From SUG1106 sp964651095 (GTDB lineage Bacteria; Bacillota; Clostridia; Peptostreptococcales; Anaerovoracaceae), in NCBI GenBank assembly GCA_964651095.1, contig CAZYWO010000022.1, positions 1-25,445 of the forward strand: a stretch of 25,445 nucleotides of DNA. Direction: 5' to 3'. A model generated the notes under the pieces. The model made no database searches and was not told the DNA's origin. It worked only from the letters and a program-made list of their open reading frames with translations. Positions 16,132-23,911 of this stretch are shown piece by piece (within the stretch, counting starts at the first letter, position 1; each line of letters begins with the position of its first letter). A program made the position numbers and the translations under genes.

Positions 16132-16968
16132 CTATAATTTAACCTTTATAACCGTAATTTCTTTAGGTCTTGTTACTGCGCCGTCATAAAGTGCATAGCC
16201 CTTTACTGCATCGCTAAATGACTTTTCAGCTCTGTACGGTTCGAGATGAATGTAAGGCTTTACAAATGATATTGCCTTATTAGTCATAACTGGAATATAC
16301 GTATAGCCGGAACTGTCAACATAAAGGTTGTTGGATTCCTTAACGGTTATACCTGAATACCTTCCCACTTTGCCGTTTTTCAGCATCTCTGAATTATTAG
16401 TATCAAGATCTACATACGCTCTCTTGAGTACCATGTTAAATTCCGGCGGCGCTATCATAGTTACCTGCGTACTTCTTGAAACATTGTTCTTAAGCAGCTT
16501 CAGATACGCTGTATCTATATTATTGAGGATATCCGTTTCTGTCAGCGATGCCGCAGTAACTGCAACCTTTATATTTTTATCTGCTGCCATCTTAAATATA
16601 AATGCGTCCTGTGCCTGTGCAACCTTATCTTTTGCACTGGACATGTATTCTGACAGCAAACTACCCCCATTCTGCGCCTGCCTCTTATCAAGGTCATCAA
16701 CATAAAAGTTGAAGTCGCATACTTGATTTAGAGGAATAGTCATTGATGTTGATTCAATAGATTCCGGGTCATCTAACGTATGTAATTTGCCGTCAGTCCA
16801 ATGACGGGTAGTTACTTCGCCAAGACCTAAAATCTTGATTGAATCTCCCGGCTGTGTTGCCAGTCCTTCATACTGGTGGTTCGTGTTTTCATATCCCACC
16901 AAAGACATATCTAAGTCCTTTTCAAACTGTTTTGCCCATACAATAGGCTTGAATTTTTCAATGCTCAT
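16132..16968 (-). CDS. Major capsid protein
   Basis: 278 aa. Forms the icosahedral shell, expected to have the HK97 fold: N-arm and E-loop region (GYENTNHQYEGLATQPGDSI, TTRHWTDGKLH), spine-helix region (LLSEYMSSAKDKVAQAQDAF) and a P-domain/A-domain end (TQVTMIAPPEFNMVLKRAYV, later YRAEKSFSDAVKGYALYDGA and PKEITVIKV). The statements match phage capsid proteins that use a separate scaffold gene, which lies directly upstream by 12 bases. AAAGGAG precedes its ATG. No protease gene is present, consistent with scaffold exit without cleavage, as in P22-like phages. Confidence 0.85.
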   Translation of the reverse strand: MSIEKFKPIVWAKQFEKDLDMSLVGYENTNHQYEGLATQPGDSIKILGLGEVTTRHWTDGKLHTLDDPESIESTSMTIPLNQVCDFNFYVDDLDKRQAQNGGSLLSEYMSSAKDKVAQAQDAFIFKMAADKNIKVAVTAASLTETDILNNIDTAYLKLLKNNVSRSTQVTMIAPPEFNMVLKRAYVDLDTNNSEMLKNGKVGRYSGITVKESNNLYVDSSGYTYIPVMTNKAISFVKPYIHLEPYRAEKSFSDAVKGYALYDGAVTRPKEITVIKVKL

Positions 16969-16980
16969 TATTAAACTCCT

Positions 16981-17700
16981 TTACCACTTGGACATACTTG
17001 CCCGTATTTTTGTTAAATTTGCTTCAACTTGTTCAGGGGTCATAGCATCAACTTCTTTTTCGGTGAAATAATCCTTTTCTATAGGCTTGTCATCAATCTT
17101 CCCTATTTCTTTCGGCGGCTTTGCCTTAGTGTTTATTTCCTTCGCTTTAATTGCATAATAGGCTTGTTCGGCTGTAAGCCCCGCCGCAATATAACTACTA
17201 AAATCTTCGCCTAAATCGGCTAAATTTTTAATGTTTGGGTCAATCTTTTGCAAAGCCATTAAATCACCTTGCATGGCATTATCAGCTCTCACACTGTTTA
17301 ACTGTTCCTTTAATTGCTCGTTTTCCAGTTCCAGTACAGCTTTTGACTGTTCTGCCTGCATTGTTGCTATGACATCTCCTGTACTTATCCCCAGCGATTC
17401 AGCGAGTGCGTCCACATCTGCTGTTTCACTTCCGGATAGTCTCTTCAAGACTTCTGCCCTTGCGCTCAACTCCGCTTCCTTTGCGGCAAGCTTTTGTTCT
17501 GCTTCCTGTGCTCTTTTTTCAGCATCTTGCAAAGCGCGTCTTTGCTGTGCAAAGGCTGTGTCTCGCTCGTCCTTCTCTCCGGACGTTTCTTTTGTCTCTT
17601 CGGATTCAGGTTCAGCGACCTCCTGAGTTTCTTCGCTTACTTCTTCGGACGGTTCGGCGACTTCCGTCTCTTCTACGCCTAAATTTTCTTCAAATTCCAT
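16981..17700 (-). CDS. Scaffolding protein
   Basis: 239 aa when started at ATG 17700, which AAAGGAG precedes by seven bases; an upstream in-frame ATG at 17730 lies in the terminator and has no ribosome site. The first 60 residues are strongly acidic (runs of Glu with Val, Ser, Pro), residues 60-150 are an Ala/Glu/Gln coiled coil (AEQKLAAKEAELSARAEVLK), and the C terminus (MTPEQVEANLTKIRASMSK) has the short basic helix that binds capsid in scaffolds. It shapes procapsids and is released on packaging. It sits immediately before the capsid gene. Confidence 0.88.
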   Translation of the reverse strand: MEFEENLGVEETEVAEPSEEVSEETQEVAEPESEETKETSGEKDERDTAFAQQRRALQDAEKRAQEAEQKLAAKEAELSARAEVLKRLSGSETADVDALAESLGISTGDVIATMQAEQSKAVLELENEQLKEQLNSVRADNAMQGDLMALQKIDPNIKNLADLGEDFSSYIAAGLTAEQAYYAIKAKEINTKAKPPKEIGKIDDKPIEKDYFTEKEVDAMTPEQVEANLTKIRASMSKW

Positions 17701-17725
17701 AGAAATCTCCTTTTTTGTAATAAAA

Positions 17726-17745
17726 AGCAACCTTTATTGGTTGCT
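17726..17745 (-). terminator. Intrinsic terminator between the Zn-finger gene and the scaffold
   Basis: AGCAACC (minus, 17745-17739), loop AATAAA and GGTTGCT run into TTTTTATTAC. Together with the terminators at 15743 and 9157 it divides the late operon into steps. Confidence 0.75.
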
Positions 17746-17770
17746 CCGTTAAAATATATAAAAAACAGAA

Positions 17771-17965
17771 TTATTTCTGCCTTTTAACTGTAGCTTCTGT
17801 GTTTGTGCCGTCTGTAGCGTATGCTTTGCCAAATTCACCACATCTCGGGTTAACACATGTGTAATAGTTTTTCCTTATCTCCATATCATCTGTATTTGAT
17901 ATTTCAACTCGGTCTAATATCATCTCGTGTCCGCATTTACTGCACTGGTTTTTCGATGTTATCAT
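17771..17965 (-). CDS. Small Zn-finger protein, 64 aa
   Basis: Start chosen at ATG 17965 because GAGG lies six to seven bases before it and the peptide then begins MITSKNQCSKCGHEMI; a longer frame from 18037 has only basic low-complexity residues and no ribosome site. Two metal-binding pairs, CSKCGHE and CVNPRCGE, make one zinc ribbon, separated by about 30 residues. It overlaps the end of the portal gene by 29 bases in another frame. Zinc ribbons of this size sit in many phage morphogenesis operons with unknown role; transcription or assembly functions are equally possible. Confidence 0.7.
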   Translation of the reverse strand: MITSKNQCSKCGHEMILDRVEISNTDDMEIRKNYYTCVNPRCGEFGKAYATDGTNTEATVKRQK

Positions 17966-19640
17966 CGTTATCCTCGCTTTCCCACTGCGCCATTGCGTCT
18001 GCCGCAATCTGTTCTTTCGATAGCGCCTGTTCCTCATTCTGCTGCATCATCGCTTGTTGTGCTGCTTGCTGTGCCTTTCTGCGCTCAATAATTGTCTGCA
18101 TTTTTGATTTTGGTATAATTCCATGCTCTGGACTTGCTTCTATGTACTCTTCAAACGTTATATATTGTTTATCCAGCACTCCATCAAGCCAAGTCTGCTC
18201 CGCTTCTTTTGTCCATGGATTATCCTGCGATGTGTCAATACGTATATCCGGGCGCATTTCGTCAAGGTTTTCTTTTGTTATTCTCTGCACGTTTTTAGTT
18301 TTCTGCCCTGTCACGGGGTCTTCATCTTCCATTACTACATCAAACCCATCCGGATTATATACAGACCAAATTTCTACCCATAACTTAGCTAGGTCTTCAA
18401 CAAAGGTTTTCATTTTAGCAACCTGTTCGTTAAGCGGGAGTGCTGCTTGGTCTCTTACTGCAAGTACCGCTGACGCCGCTACTCTGTTAAGGTTTATATT
18501 ACCCATAGCAGTTTCACCGGCACCGGAAAGTTCCTGAGAATTTTTCAATAGGTCTTCTGCATACGATTGTGGTTCGCCGCTGCTTTGAGCCGGGGTCATA
18601 TACGAAATAGCCTGATTTACACTCTGAACGCCGCCTGTCATTAGCTCTATCGGCGCACCAACTTTTTCCAAATCCTCTGGGTTAGCTATTACATTCCCAT
18701 CGTATGCTATTCTTGGATATGCCGTTAGTTTTATTATCTGGCTTCGTCTTGCAAGGGTTTTGTTTATTTCAAGTTGGTTTGGTATCAATCCCTTTACTTC
18801 TGATACACCTCTTGCATTATTTGGCTCATCTTCCCATGATATTTTTACGATAGGATATAAGGTCATTCCCCTTCCTAGTGATTCATCTGCATTTGTAACC
18901 ACTATCGGGTGTTCAGGCACATATACAACGTTCTTTGTTGCCTTTGCCACATTCACAATTCCGTCTTTCTTTTCAAGGTGTATTATGCACGTAACCTTTG
19001 CACTTGACGATATTGACGTATGCTCGACTTCATCGGTATTCCCGACAATATCAACGGTTTCATCATCCGGAACTATTGAATCTATTTCTTCGCTTGGTAT
19101 TCCGTTTAGTTCTGCTTCTCTTTTTACGCTTTCGACTGACTGCCTGTGCCAGAGCACTATATAAGGCTGATTCTGTATATTGGATTCATTCTCATCGCCA
19201 TAGAATATATTCGTATTAGGTATTCTCTGCACATCTGAGACATCAGAAGTGCCGTAATATTGTATTCCATCACCGGTAACAGCAGCATCTTTTATCGTTG
19301 CCCATAGTTCCAAATCCATATTAGATCGTTCCCAGCATGCGCTAAACATTGTGTTTAATTTTTCGTAGACGTGCTGCAAATTTTCACGACCTTCAATATC
19401 AGAAAAATTAGCAACCATATTGTTTTGTGAAACCGTGGAAACTTTATATTTAATAGTTGGCTTAATGAAATTTAAAAACGGCAGTTCTTCGCCGCCGCTT
19501 TGAATACCTTCCCACTGTTTACCAATGAAAAAATTCCAATTTTTATTTGTTTCGGTTATTAAATTTTTTTTATAAATGTAATCTCTGCCACGTTCATATC
19601 TCCGCCAATACTTATTTGTTTCTTTATTCTTCAGAAGCAT
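17937..19640 (-). CDS. Portal protein
   Basis: 567 aa, dodecameric vertex ring through which DNA enters. The N terminus has the typical NKNWNFFIGKQWEGI (portal wing start) and FLNFIKPTIKYKVSTVSQNN, then a core with AVTGDGIQYYGTSD, LWHRQSVESVKREA, IVKISWEDEPNNARGVSEV and IPNQLEINKTLARRSQI, which are standard portal motifs, and GETAMGNINLNRVAASAVLA before the crown. The C terminus is Gln/Met-rich and acidic. Start overlaps the upstream gene (TAATG) with AAGGAG before it. Length and layout suggest a podovirus/siphovirus-type portal. Confidence 0.92.
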   Translation of the reverse strand: MLLKNKETNKYWRRYERGRDYIYKKNLITETNKNWNFFIGKQWEGIQSGGEELPFLNFIKPTIKYKVSTVSQNNMVANFSDIEGRENLQHVYEKLNTMFSACWERSNMDLELWATIKDAAVTGDGIQYYGTSDVSDVQRIPNTNIFYGDENESNIQNQPYIVLWHRQSVESVKREAELNGIPSEEIDSIVPDDETVDIVGNTDEVEHTSISSSAKVTCIIHLEKKDGIVNVAKATKNVVYVPEHPIVVTNADESLGRGMTLYPIVKISWEDEPNNARGVSEVKGLIPNQLEINKTLARRSQIIKLTAYPRIAYDGNVIANPEDLEKVGAPIELMTGGVQSVNQAISYMTPAQSSGEPQSYAEDLLKNSQELSGAGETAMGNINLNRVAASAVLAVRDQAALPLNEQVAKMKTFVEDLAKLWVEIWSVYNPDGFDVVMEDEDPVTGQKTKNVQRITKENLDEMRPDIRIDTSQDNPWTKEAEQTWLDGVLDKQYITFEEYIEASPEHGIIPKSKMQTIIERRKAQQAAQQAMMQQNEEQALSKEQIAADAMAQWESEDNDDNIEKPVQ

Positions 19641-19981
19641 TACTTAATCTCCTTTTGTCCAACTTCCGTACCATCGTAAATATCTACATTGTTTAAAATA
19701 TCAAGAGCCCTTTGCTCTTCCTGCGCTAACTTTGCTCTTTTCTTTTTATTCTCCTTTCTCTCCTTTTTCTCCTTTTGTTCCTCTGTTTTTTCGTTTAATT
19801 TCATTGCTATGCTCTTGAGAAATTCGAACGTTTCCGACCGTTCGCTATTTTCACCGCTTTTATTCACAAAGTCATGTGTTGAAAGCATTATCCGTGCTCC
19901 AAATTTAATACATTCAATCGTTATAAATGGTAAAAATAACAAATAAATTACAACTATTGCTCCTAAAACTTTAAATAACAT
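19640..19981 (-). CDS. Membrane-anchored coiled-coil protein, 113 aa
   Basis: Unrecognised small protein between terminase and portal. Residues 4-24 (KVLGAIVVIYLLFLPFITIE) form one hydrophobic helix; residues 55-95 are an extremely charged Lys/Glu coiled coil (MKLNEKTEEQKEKKERKENK). It starts inside the terminase 3' end (11-base overlap, AAGGAG present) and its stop overlaps the portal start, so all three are coupled. A membrane protein is unusual at this place. It may tether assembly to the membrane or act in superinfection control; no motif decides. Confidence 0.7.
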   Translation of the reverse strand: MLFKVLGAIVVIYLLFLPFITIECIKFGARIMLSTHDFVNKSGENSERSETFEFLKSIAMKLNEKTEEQKEKKERKENKKKRAKLAQEEQRALDILNNVDIYDGTEVGQKEIK

Positions 19982-22484
19982 GTATTTTTTCTCCTTTTCC
20001 GCTTCTAACTGTTTTCTTTTTCAAATTGAAGTATCTATCACCTGTTTTAGTCTTCATGTATTGACGTTTATATGCTCTTGTTAAAGCCAATCTGTTCACT
20101 CCCATAGTCATTGTGTCTACCATATCGTCATGTTTACCGTTTGGAAAGCTCGAACACTGGTCTATGAACTCCCATGTTATCTTTTTATCTCTCGGTAAAT
20201 AGACGTTTCCGGCTTCCACCACAAACGATACCGCATTAACTCTCGTTTCTTTGCTCGTATCTGGATTTACTGGTATAATCCCACTAAGCTCCATTTTAAG
20301 CATCTGTATTATTGCTGTACCGTTTGCTTTATCTTCTATCAAAATAGCCCCTATTTGCGGATATCTTGCCTTAGTAAGCTTTATTTTCTTAATTGTGGCT
20401 GTGAGATTTAAGTGCTCGTTTATCATCTCTATCATGTAGATTCGCGCGCCTTTTTTACCCCATACTCCGATTGCTACATAGTCGTTTTGCTTCTGGTCTT
20501 TAAACGCAGCGTCTACCGTCATTATCATTTGATCTATTTTTAATATGCCATTATCATAGTCGCTTCGGTCGTAAAACTCCCACCACTCACGTTTAAGCAT
20601 ATTTCCTTCTTTTGCTGTTGGTCTGCCCTGATAAAGAGCGTTCCACGCTCTCACACCTTCTTCAGATTCAAACGTTGTCTTAAAGTCTTTTAACCACTCG
20701 TTATCTTTCCCAAGTGGCGGACAATCATTGCACAAAGCTTCTCCTACTTTACGTCCAAGTAAATCATTTTCTTCGGCTTCGCATGGCAGGTTTACTACCT
20801 TGGTTCTGTCTGGATATTCTTTTATTATCCTTCCCGCTAAATCATCTTCGTGCCATCTTGTCATGATTAAAATAATCTTTGCTCCTGCTGACGTTCGGGA
20901 TTTTACGGTGTCTTCAAACTCGCTCCATATACTGTCTCGCTGTGTCTCCGAATCTGCCTGCTCTCTATTCTTTATGGGATCGTCAATTATTATAAGGTTC
21001 CCCCTATGTCCCGTAATACCAGAACCAAATCCTTTACTAATCATTCGACCTTTTCCATTGTCAAGTTCAAATTCTCTGGCTGTGGATTTCTTCTTGTTTG
21101 GTTTTACTCCAAACAGTCCGCCATATTGCTTTACCTTCTCTAAATTCCTTTTACCGAATCTTTCCGCTAAATCATCACCATATGATATAGTGATAACGGC
21201 TTTTTCAGGATTCTTGCATAACCAGTACGCGGGAAATGTTTCCGTTACCGTTGTGCTGTTGTGTGTTGGAACTAGCTTTCTTCCAACGCAGTAAACGCCG
21301 CCTTCTACAGTTATGCAATTTCCCTGTTCCTCAGCTATTTTTTCTACATTACAAATGGCAATTCTTCTTTGTCTTGAGAACGTCTTAAGTTTCTTCCTTT
21401 CGATTCTGCATGGAATCTCTTCTGTTGGATTAAACGCTATTTGCCAGTAGTTTTTTTTACCACATATACCACTCGTTGACATCGTAGGTGTGCACTCACG
21501 AGTGGTTGTCCGCCAGCCGAAAGTAGCAACAAGTTCCTCAAAAGAAAACATCAATTCTTTATCTGCGGTTGTGAATACTATTCTGTTATGTTTATGGTCT
21601 ACATATCCGTCAGTGTCAATAAGACCGGCCAATAGTTCAAGTCGCTGGCTCTTACTTGCCGTTAAATATTCTTGAGGGATATGCTTCTCGGTACGTCTTC
21701 TCGAATGACACATACCGTACTTCTGCAAATCTTTATATAGTCCTTTGTAGCCAGCATATAAAACGCCAGTACCTTTATGAATCCATTCAGCACCATCAGG
21801 ATAATGCTTTCTCAATTCATCAATGGTTATGCGGTCTTCTTTGGCAGCACAAACCGTTCCGGATGTGTTCTTTCCGTCTCCAAGCCAAACCCCCAAAACA
21901 TAAGGGTCTATAGCTAGAGACTTTTCTTCACAGTCTAACGGAGCAACTAGCGGCAACATAAAATTGTATCTATGCTCTCTCTTTTTCTCTTGCTTACCGT
22001 ATGAAATCCGCTTTTCTATATACTTTGTTTCTCTTATTTTCTCTTTATGTACAGACCTGTCATGCACTAGCCACTCATGATTTTCATGTACCTTTATTTG
22101 TTCCCCGTTAGTTAGAGTAACAAGTCTGTTTGCGTAATATTTCGGTAAAACTGCTATTACTTTTACAAACCTACCACTCGGAGAAATTACTTCATCACCA
22201 ATCACCAAATCACCGTGCTTTTTCCATCCGTTACTTGTAAGCACTGGCACATCATCGGCAATTAGTTTTCCATGCTGTGGCGGTGTATTGAGAATCAAAA
22301 TCTCAAAAGCTTTGCTACTCTCACGTTCAACAAAGTTTTGTACAGTATCGCAAAGAAAACGATGAAATCTACTCGGATACCACGCTAAAGCTTCACCCGC
22401 TTCTTTCATTCCGTTATGCACGTGATAACAATAATATCTATATAACGCTTGTACGTTTTTTAAATATGCTTCTGAATAATCCAC
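19971..22484 (-). CDS. terL: Terminase large subunit precursor containing an intein
   Basis: 837-residue precursor; removal of intein residues 74-409 leaves a 501-aa terminase, a normal length. GTG start with GAGGG eight bases ahead. Exteins: N-terminal 73 residues end PPQHGK, and the C-extein starts STTVTETFPAYW, so the junction restores Walker A QHGKST. Further motifs (precursor numbering): Walker B IIIDDP at 498-503; coupling motif MTRWHEDDL at 541-549; RNase-H-like nuclease residues Asp658 (MTVDAAF), Glu718 (LIEDKA) and the HDDMVD group at 785-790. It cuts concatemers and drives DNA through the portal. A 729-base gap separates it from the small subunit, unusually large for this pair. Without splicing the ATPase would be inactive. 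Confidence 0.93.
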   Translation of the reverse strand: MDYSEAYLKNVQALYRYYCYHVHNGMKEAGEALAWYPSRFHRFLCDTVQNFVERESSKAFEILILNTPPQHGKLIADDVPVLTSNGWKKHGDLVIGDEVISPSGRFVKVIAVLPKYYANRLVTLTNGEQIKVHENHEWLVHDRSVHKEKIRETKYIEKRISYGKQEKKREHRYNFMLPLVAPLDCEEKSLAIDPYVLGVWLGDGKNTSGTVCAAKEDRITIDELRKHYPDGAEWIHKGTGVLYAGYKGLYKDLQKYGMCHSRRRTEKHIPQEYLTASKSQRLELLAGLIDTDGYVDHKHNRIVFTTADKELMFSFEELVATFGWRTTTRECTPTMSTSGICGKKNYWQIAFNPTEEIPCRIERKKLKTFSRQRRIAICNVEKIAEEQGNCITVEGGVYCVGRKLVPTHNSTTVTETFPAYWLCKNPEKAVITISYGDDLAERFGKRNLEKVKQYGGLFGVKPNKKKSTAREFELDNGKGRMISKGFGSGITGHRGNLIIIDDPIKNREQADSETQRDSIWSEFEDTVKSRTSAGAKIILIMTRWHEDDLAGRIIKEYPDRTKVVNLPCEAEENDLLGRKVGEALCNDCPPLGKDNEWLKDFKTTFESEEGVRAWNALYQGRPTAKEGNMLKREWWEFYDRSDYDNGILKIDQMIMTVDAAFKDQKQNDYVAIGVWGKKGARIYMIEMINEHLNLTATIKKIKLTKARYPQIGAILIEDKANGTAIIQMLKMELSGIIPVNPDTSKETRVNAVSFVVEAGNVYLPRDKKITWEFIDQCSSFPNGKHDDMVDTMTMGVNRLALTRAYKRQYMKTKTGDRYFNLKKKTVRSGKGEKIHVI
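21258..22265 (-). other. Class 3-type intein with LAGLIDADG endonuclease in the terminase Walker A
   Basis: 336 residues, from Leu1 to Asn336, followed by Ser+1. Splicing blocks: A-like ADDVPVLTSNGWKKHG; B with His63 and Trp65 in ENHEWLVHD; F with Cys317 in GNCITVEGG; G with Thr334-His335-Asn336 in LVPTHN. There is no Cys/Ser/Thr at position 1. Trp at B:12, Cys at F:4 and Thr at G:5 is the WCT set of class 3 inteins, which start splicing from the block F Cys. A homing endonuclease lies inside, with LAGLIDADG helices YVLGVWLGDG (122-131) and LLAGLIDTDG (211-220), and both keep their acidic residues, so homing activity looks intact. Confidence 0.88.
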
Positions 22485-22498
22485 GTTTTGCCCTCATT

Positions 22499-22517
22499 AA
22501 AAAAACGCCGTTAGGCG
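22499..22517 (-). terminator. Terminator-like hairpin directly before the large terminase
   Basis: On the minus strand CGCC, TAAC and GGCG are followed by T7, ending 15 bases before the GTG start. The 4-bp stem is short, but the T run is strong. It would end the transcript carrying the tRNA-like gene. Confidence 0.55.
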
Positions 22518-22696
22518 GTAAATTTTTCTGGGTTTTTTCCTTCCTCTTCGGATTTCTGGATACTCACCCTCTTTATGCTCGTTAACGATAGCACAAACTA
22601 GTATACGTTCCTCTTTGCATGTGAATTCTACGCCCTTTCGGGTTTACTCCATTTTGGAACACAGCCTGACGAACGGTGCTACGTCTTGAACGTTAT
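22518..22696 (-). other. Inter-terminase segment with a start-less open frame
   Basis: On the minus strand a frame of about 50 codons, ending at a TAA inside the hairpin T run (near 22497), reads CKEERILVCAIVNEHKEGEY and ends KKPRKIYRLTAFF. It looks protein-like but begins after a TAA with no ATG, GTG or TTG start. It may be the end of a decayed gene. Nothing else recognisable is in this stretch. Confidence 0.3.
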
Positions 22697-22764
22697 CGGG
22701 AAAGATGGGATTCGAACCCATATCCTGTCGGTAATGTGACGCATTTCCATTATGCTACTTTCCC
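22697..22764 (-). tRNA. tRNA-like gene with a shortened anticodon arm
   Basis: Minus strand: acceptor GGGAAAG/CTTTCCC (7 perfect pairs), TA, D arm GCAT/ATGC around AATGGAA, variable loop AGGAT, T arm ATGGG/CCCAT around TTCGAAT, discriminator G, CCA not encoded. The anticodon arm is only 14 bases: GTC/GAC with an 8-base loop ACATTACC, and base 26 is absent, against 17 bases normally. If U33 is the first T, the anticodon would be UAC (Val). The three perfect arms show it derives from a tRNA; whether it is charged is doubtful. Confidence 0.6.
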
Positions 22765-22860
22765 CCACGTCTTTTTATATTTTTAAAATTTTTTCAGTAT
22801 CGTTATTTTTTATATGCCATGCTTTATTGGGGCTTTTTTATCGTAATTTATACGCGTGAG

Positions 22861-22908
22861 CCTCGCCCCCACACCTACACTCCAGAGCGCACCCGCCCGC
22901 CGTGGGGC
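22861..22908. other. GC-rich structured island
   Basis: 48 bases with 37 G or C (77%) in surroundings well below 40%. CCCCCAC (866-872) can pair with GTGGGG (902-907). A frame on the minus strand here (22810-23022) contains CHNCH but no convincing start. It may be part of a packaging site or an RNA structure. Confidence 0.35.
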
Positions 22909-23055
22909 ATGGCAATTATGGCACGAGTAGAGAAAGAGCATGCCTATATCCCTACCTTCTTTTTTTCTTTTTCTTTTTTTATCCACCATATATGTACGGG
23001 CGAGGTGTGTATATGTATGCATGTACTAAAGTATAACCACGGCGTTTTATGATAG

Positions 23056-23087
23056 ATTTATGCAGTAATATGCATATTTATGCAGTA
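23056..23087. repeat. Two direct repeats ATTTATGCAGTA, 20-bp period
   Basis: ATTTATGCAGTA at 23056-23067 and again at 23076-23087, with TATGCATA between them. The 20-bp spacing is two helical turns. TATAAT on the minus strand lies at about 23094-23089, just upstream in the late direction, so the repeats would cover the +1 side of a promoter for the large terminase operon. Confidence 0.45.
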
Positions 23088-23212
23088 TATTATACATTTG
23101 ATATATTTACTTTTGATACCTTTTTACATTGTGACCGCTCCGCCCGTTGCGGTTGCTACATCTCAGCCTTTCACGTTTTTAACTATTCCCTTAATTTCAA
23201 TTATCGGAATAG

Positions 23213-23872
23213 TTACTTCAACAGGTTAATTGCCTGTCGCGCCTGCTCTTCGCTTGCAATTACCAGTGTCTGGTTGACCGTTTGCGGCGCTGTGTCCTCC
23301 TGCCAGCCGTGCATTGCCTTGAGCCCAAATATGTCCCCAACACGACCTTTTGTGTACAGCCTTTCCTCTGTTTGCGCCTCAATTGCGAGCATAGCTTTTT
23401 GCAAAATCTCGCTATGTGTAATAAGCAGTATAACCCCATTATTATCAGTTATACAAGGGATACCATCTATATCATCTGTTATAGTGTCTACATCTATATT
23501 GTGTAGGTCTATATACTCGTATAGTCTGTAATCATATCCCCCGTGCAACATATCATACCAAGCATCCTTAGACATGCCGGATGCTAATATCATACCTGAT
23601 ACTGTTAGCGGCTTTTGCTCGTCTATAGGTTTATCTGCTCTATCCTTAATATATCCTTTTATTCTCTGATATATCCCGTATAGATCCTCCTGCCTGTACT
23701 TTCTCGCTTTTCTTGCCTTTTCTGCCGCCTCTTTATACTTGCCTATATCATCGCTGCGCTGTTGGCTAAAAGCTATAGCATTTGCAGGATTGCGCCCTGT
23801 ATGCGTTCTGTTTCCTTTTTTGTAGGCGTTCGGTCCGTTACCGTTGTCTCTGTCGTATTGGTTTATTGCCAC
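23213..23872 (-). CDS. terS: Terminase small subunit
   Basis: 219 aa when started at GTG 23872, preceded by AAGGAGGG; an ATG at 23905 follows directly on a terminator hairpin and has no ribosome site. N-terminal part basic (NQYDRDNGNGPNAYKKGNRT), then coiled helices (EAAEKARKARKYRQEDLYGI), a DNA-recognition-type helical segment with LTVSGMILASGMSKDAWYDM (about residues 100-120), and an end FGLKAMHGWQEDTAPQTVNQ then TLVIASEEQARQAINLL. That end (FxLKxxxGWxD......TLV...EQA) is the tail found in many terminase small subunits, which binds the large subunit. It recognises pac/cos DNA. Placed first in the late gene order. Call rests on tail motif, HTH-like centre and position. Confidence 0.75.
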   Translation of the reverse strand: MAINQYDRDNGNGPNAYKKGNRTHTGRNPANAIAFSQQRSDDIGKYKEAAEKARKARKYRQEDLYGIYQRIKGYIKDRADKPIDEQKPLTVSGMILASGMSKDAWYDMLHGGYDYRLYEYIDLHNIDVDTITDDIDGIPCITDNNGVILLITHSEILQKAMLAIEAQTEERLYTKGRVGDIFGLKAMHGWQEDTAPQTVNQTLVIASEEQARQAINLLK

Positions 23873-23911
23873 GGCTTTCCGCCCTCCTTCCGCTTGTCTT
23901 CCCATGCAAAA

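Noticed and set aside
17966..18037. Longer start for the Zn-finger protein
   Set aside because: The added residues are the antiparallel-frame reading of the portal's C terminus and have no ribosome site.
19971..22484. Group I intron or free-standing homing endonuclease in the large terminase
   Set aside because: The reading frame is continuous across the insert and the ends have intein splicing residues.
2531..22484. Long plus-strand open frames opposite the structural genes
   Set aside because: They are antisense shadows: no ribosome sites, and Ser/Leu/Phe-rich products typical of reverse reading of Lys/Glu-rich genes.
22810..23022. 70-aa frame on the minus strand with CHNCH
   Set aside because: It runs through the GC-rich island and low-complexity Lys codons; no start with a ribosome site gives a convincing protein.
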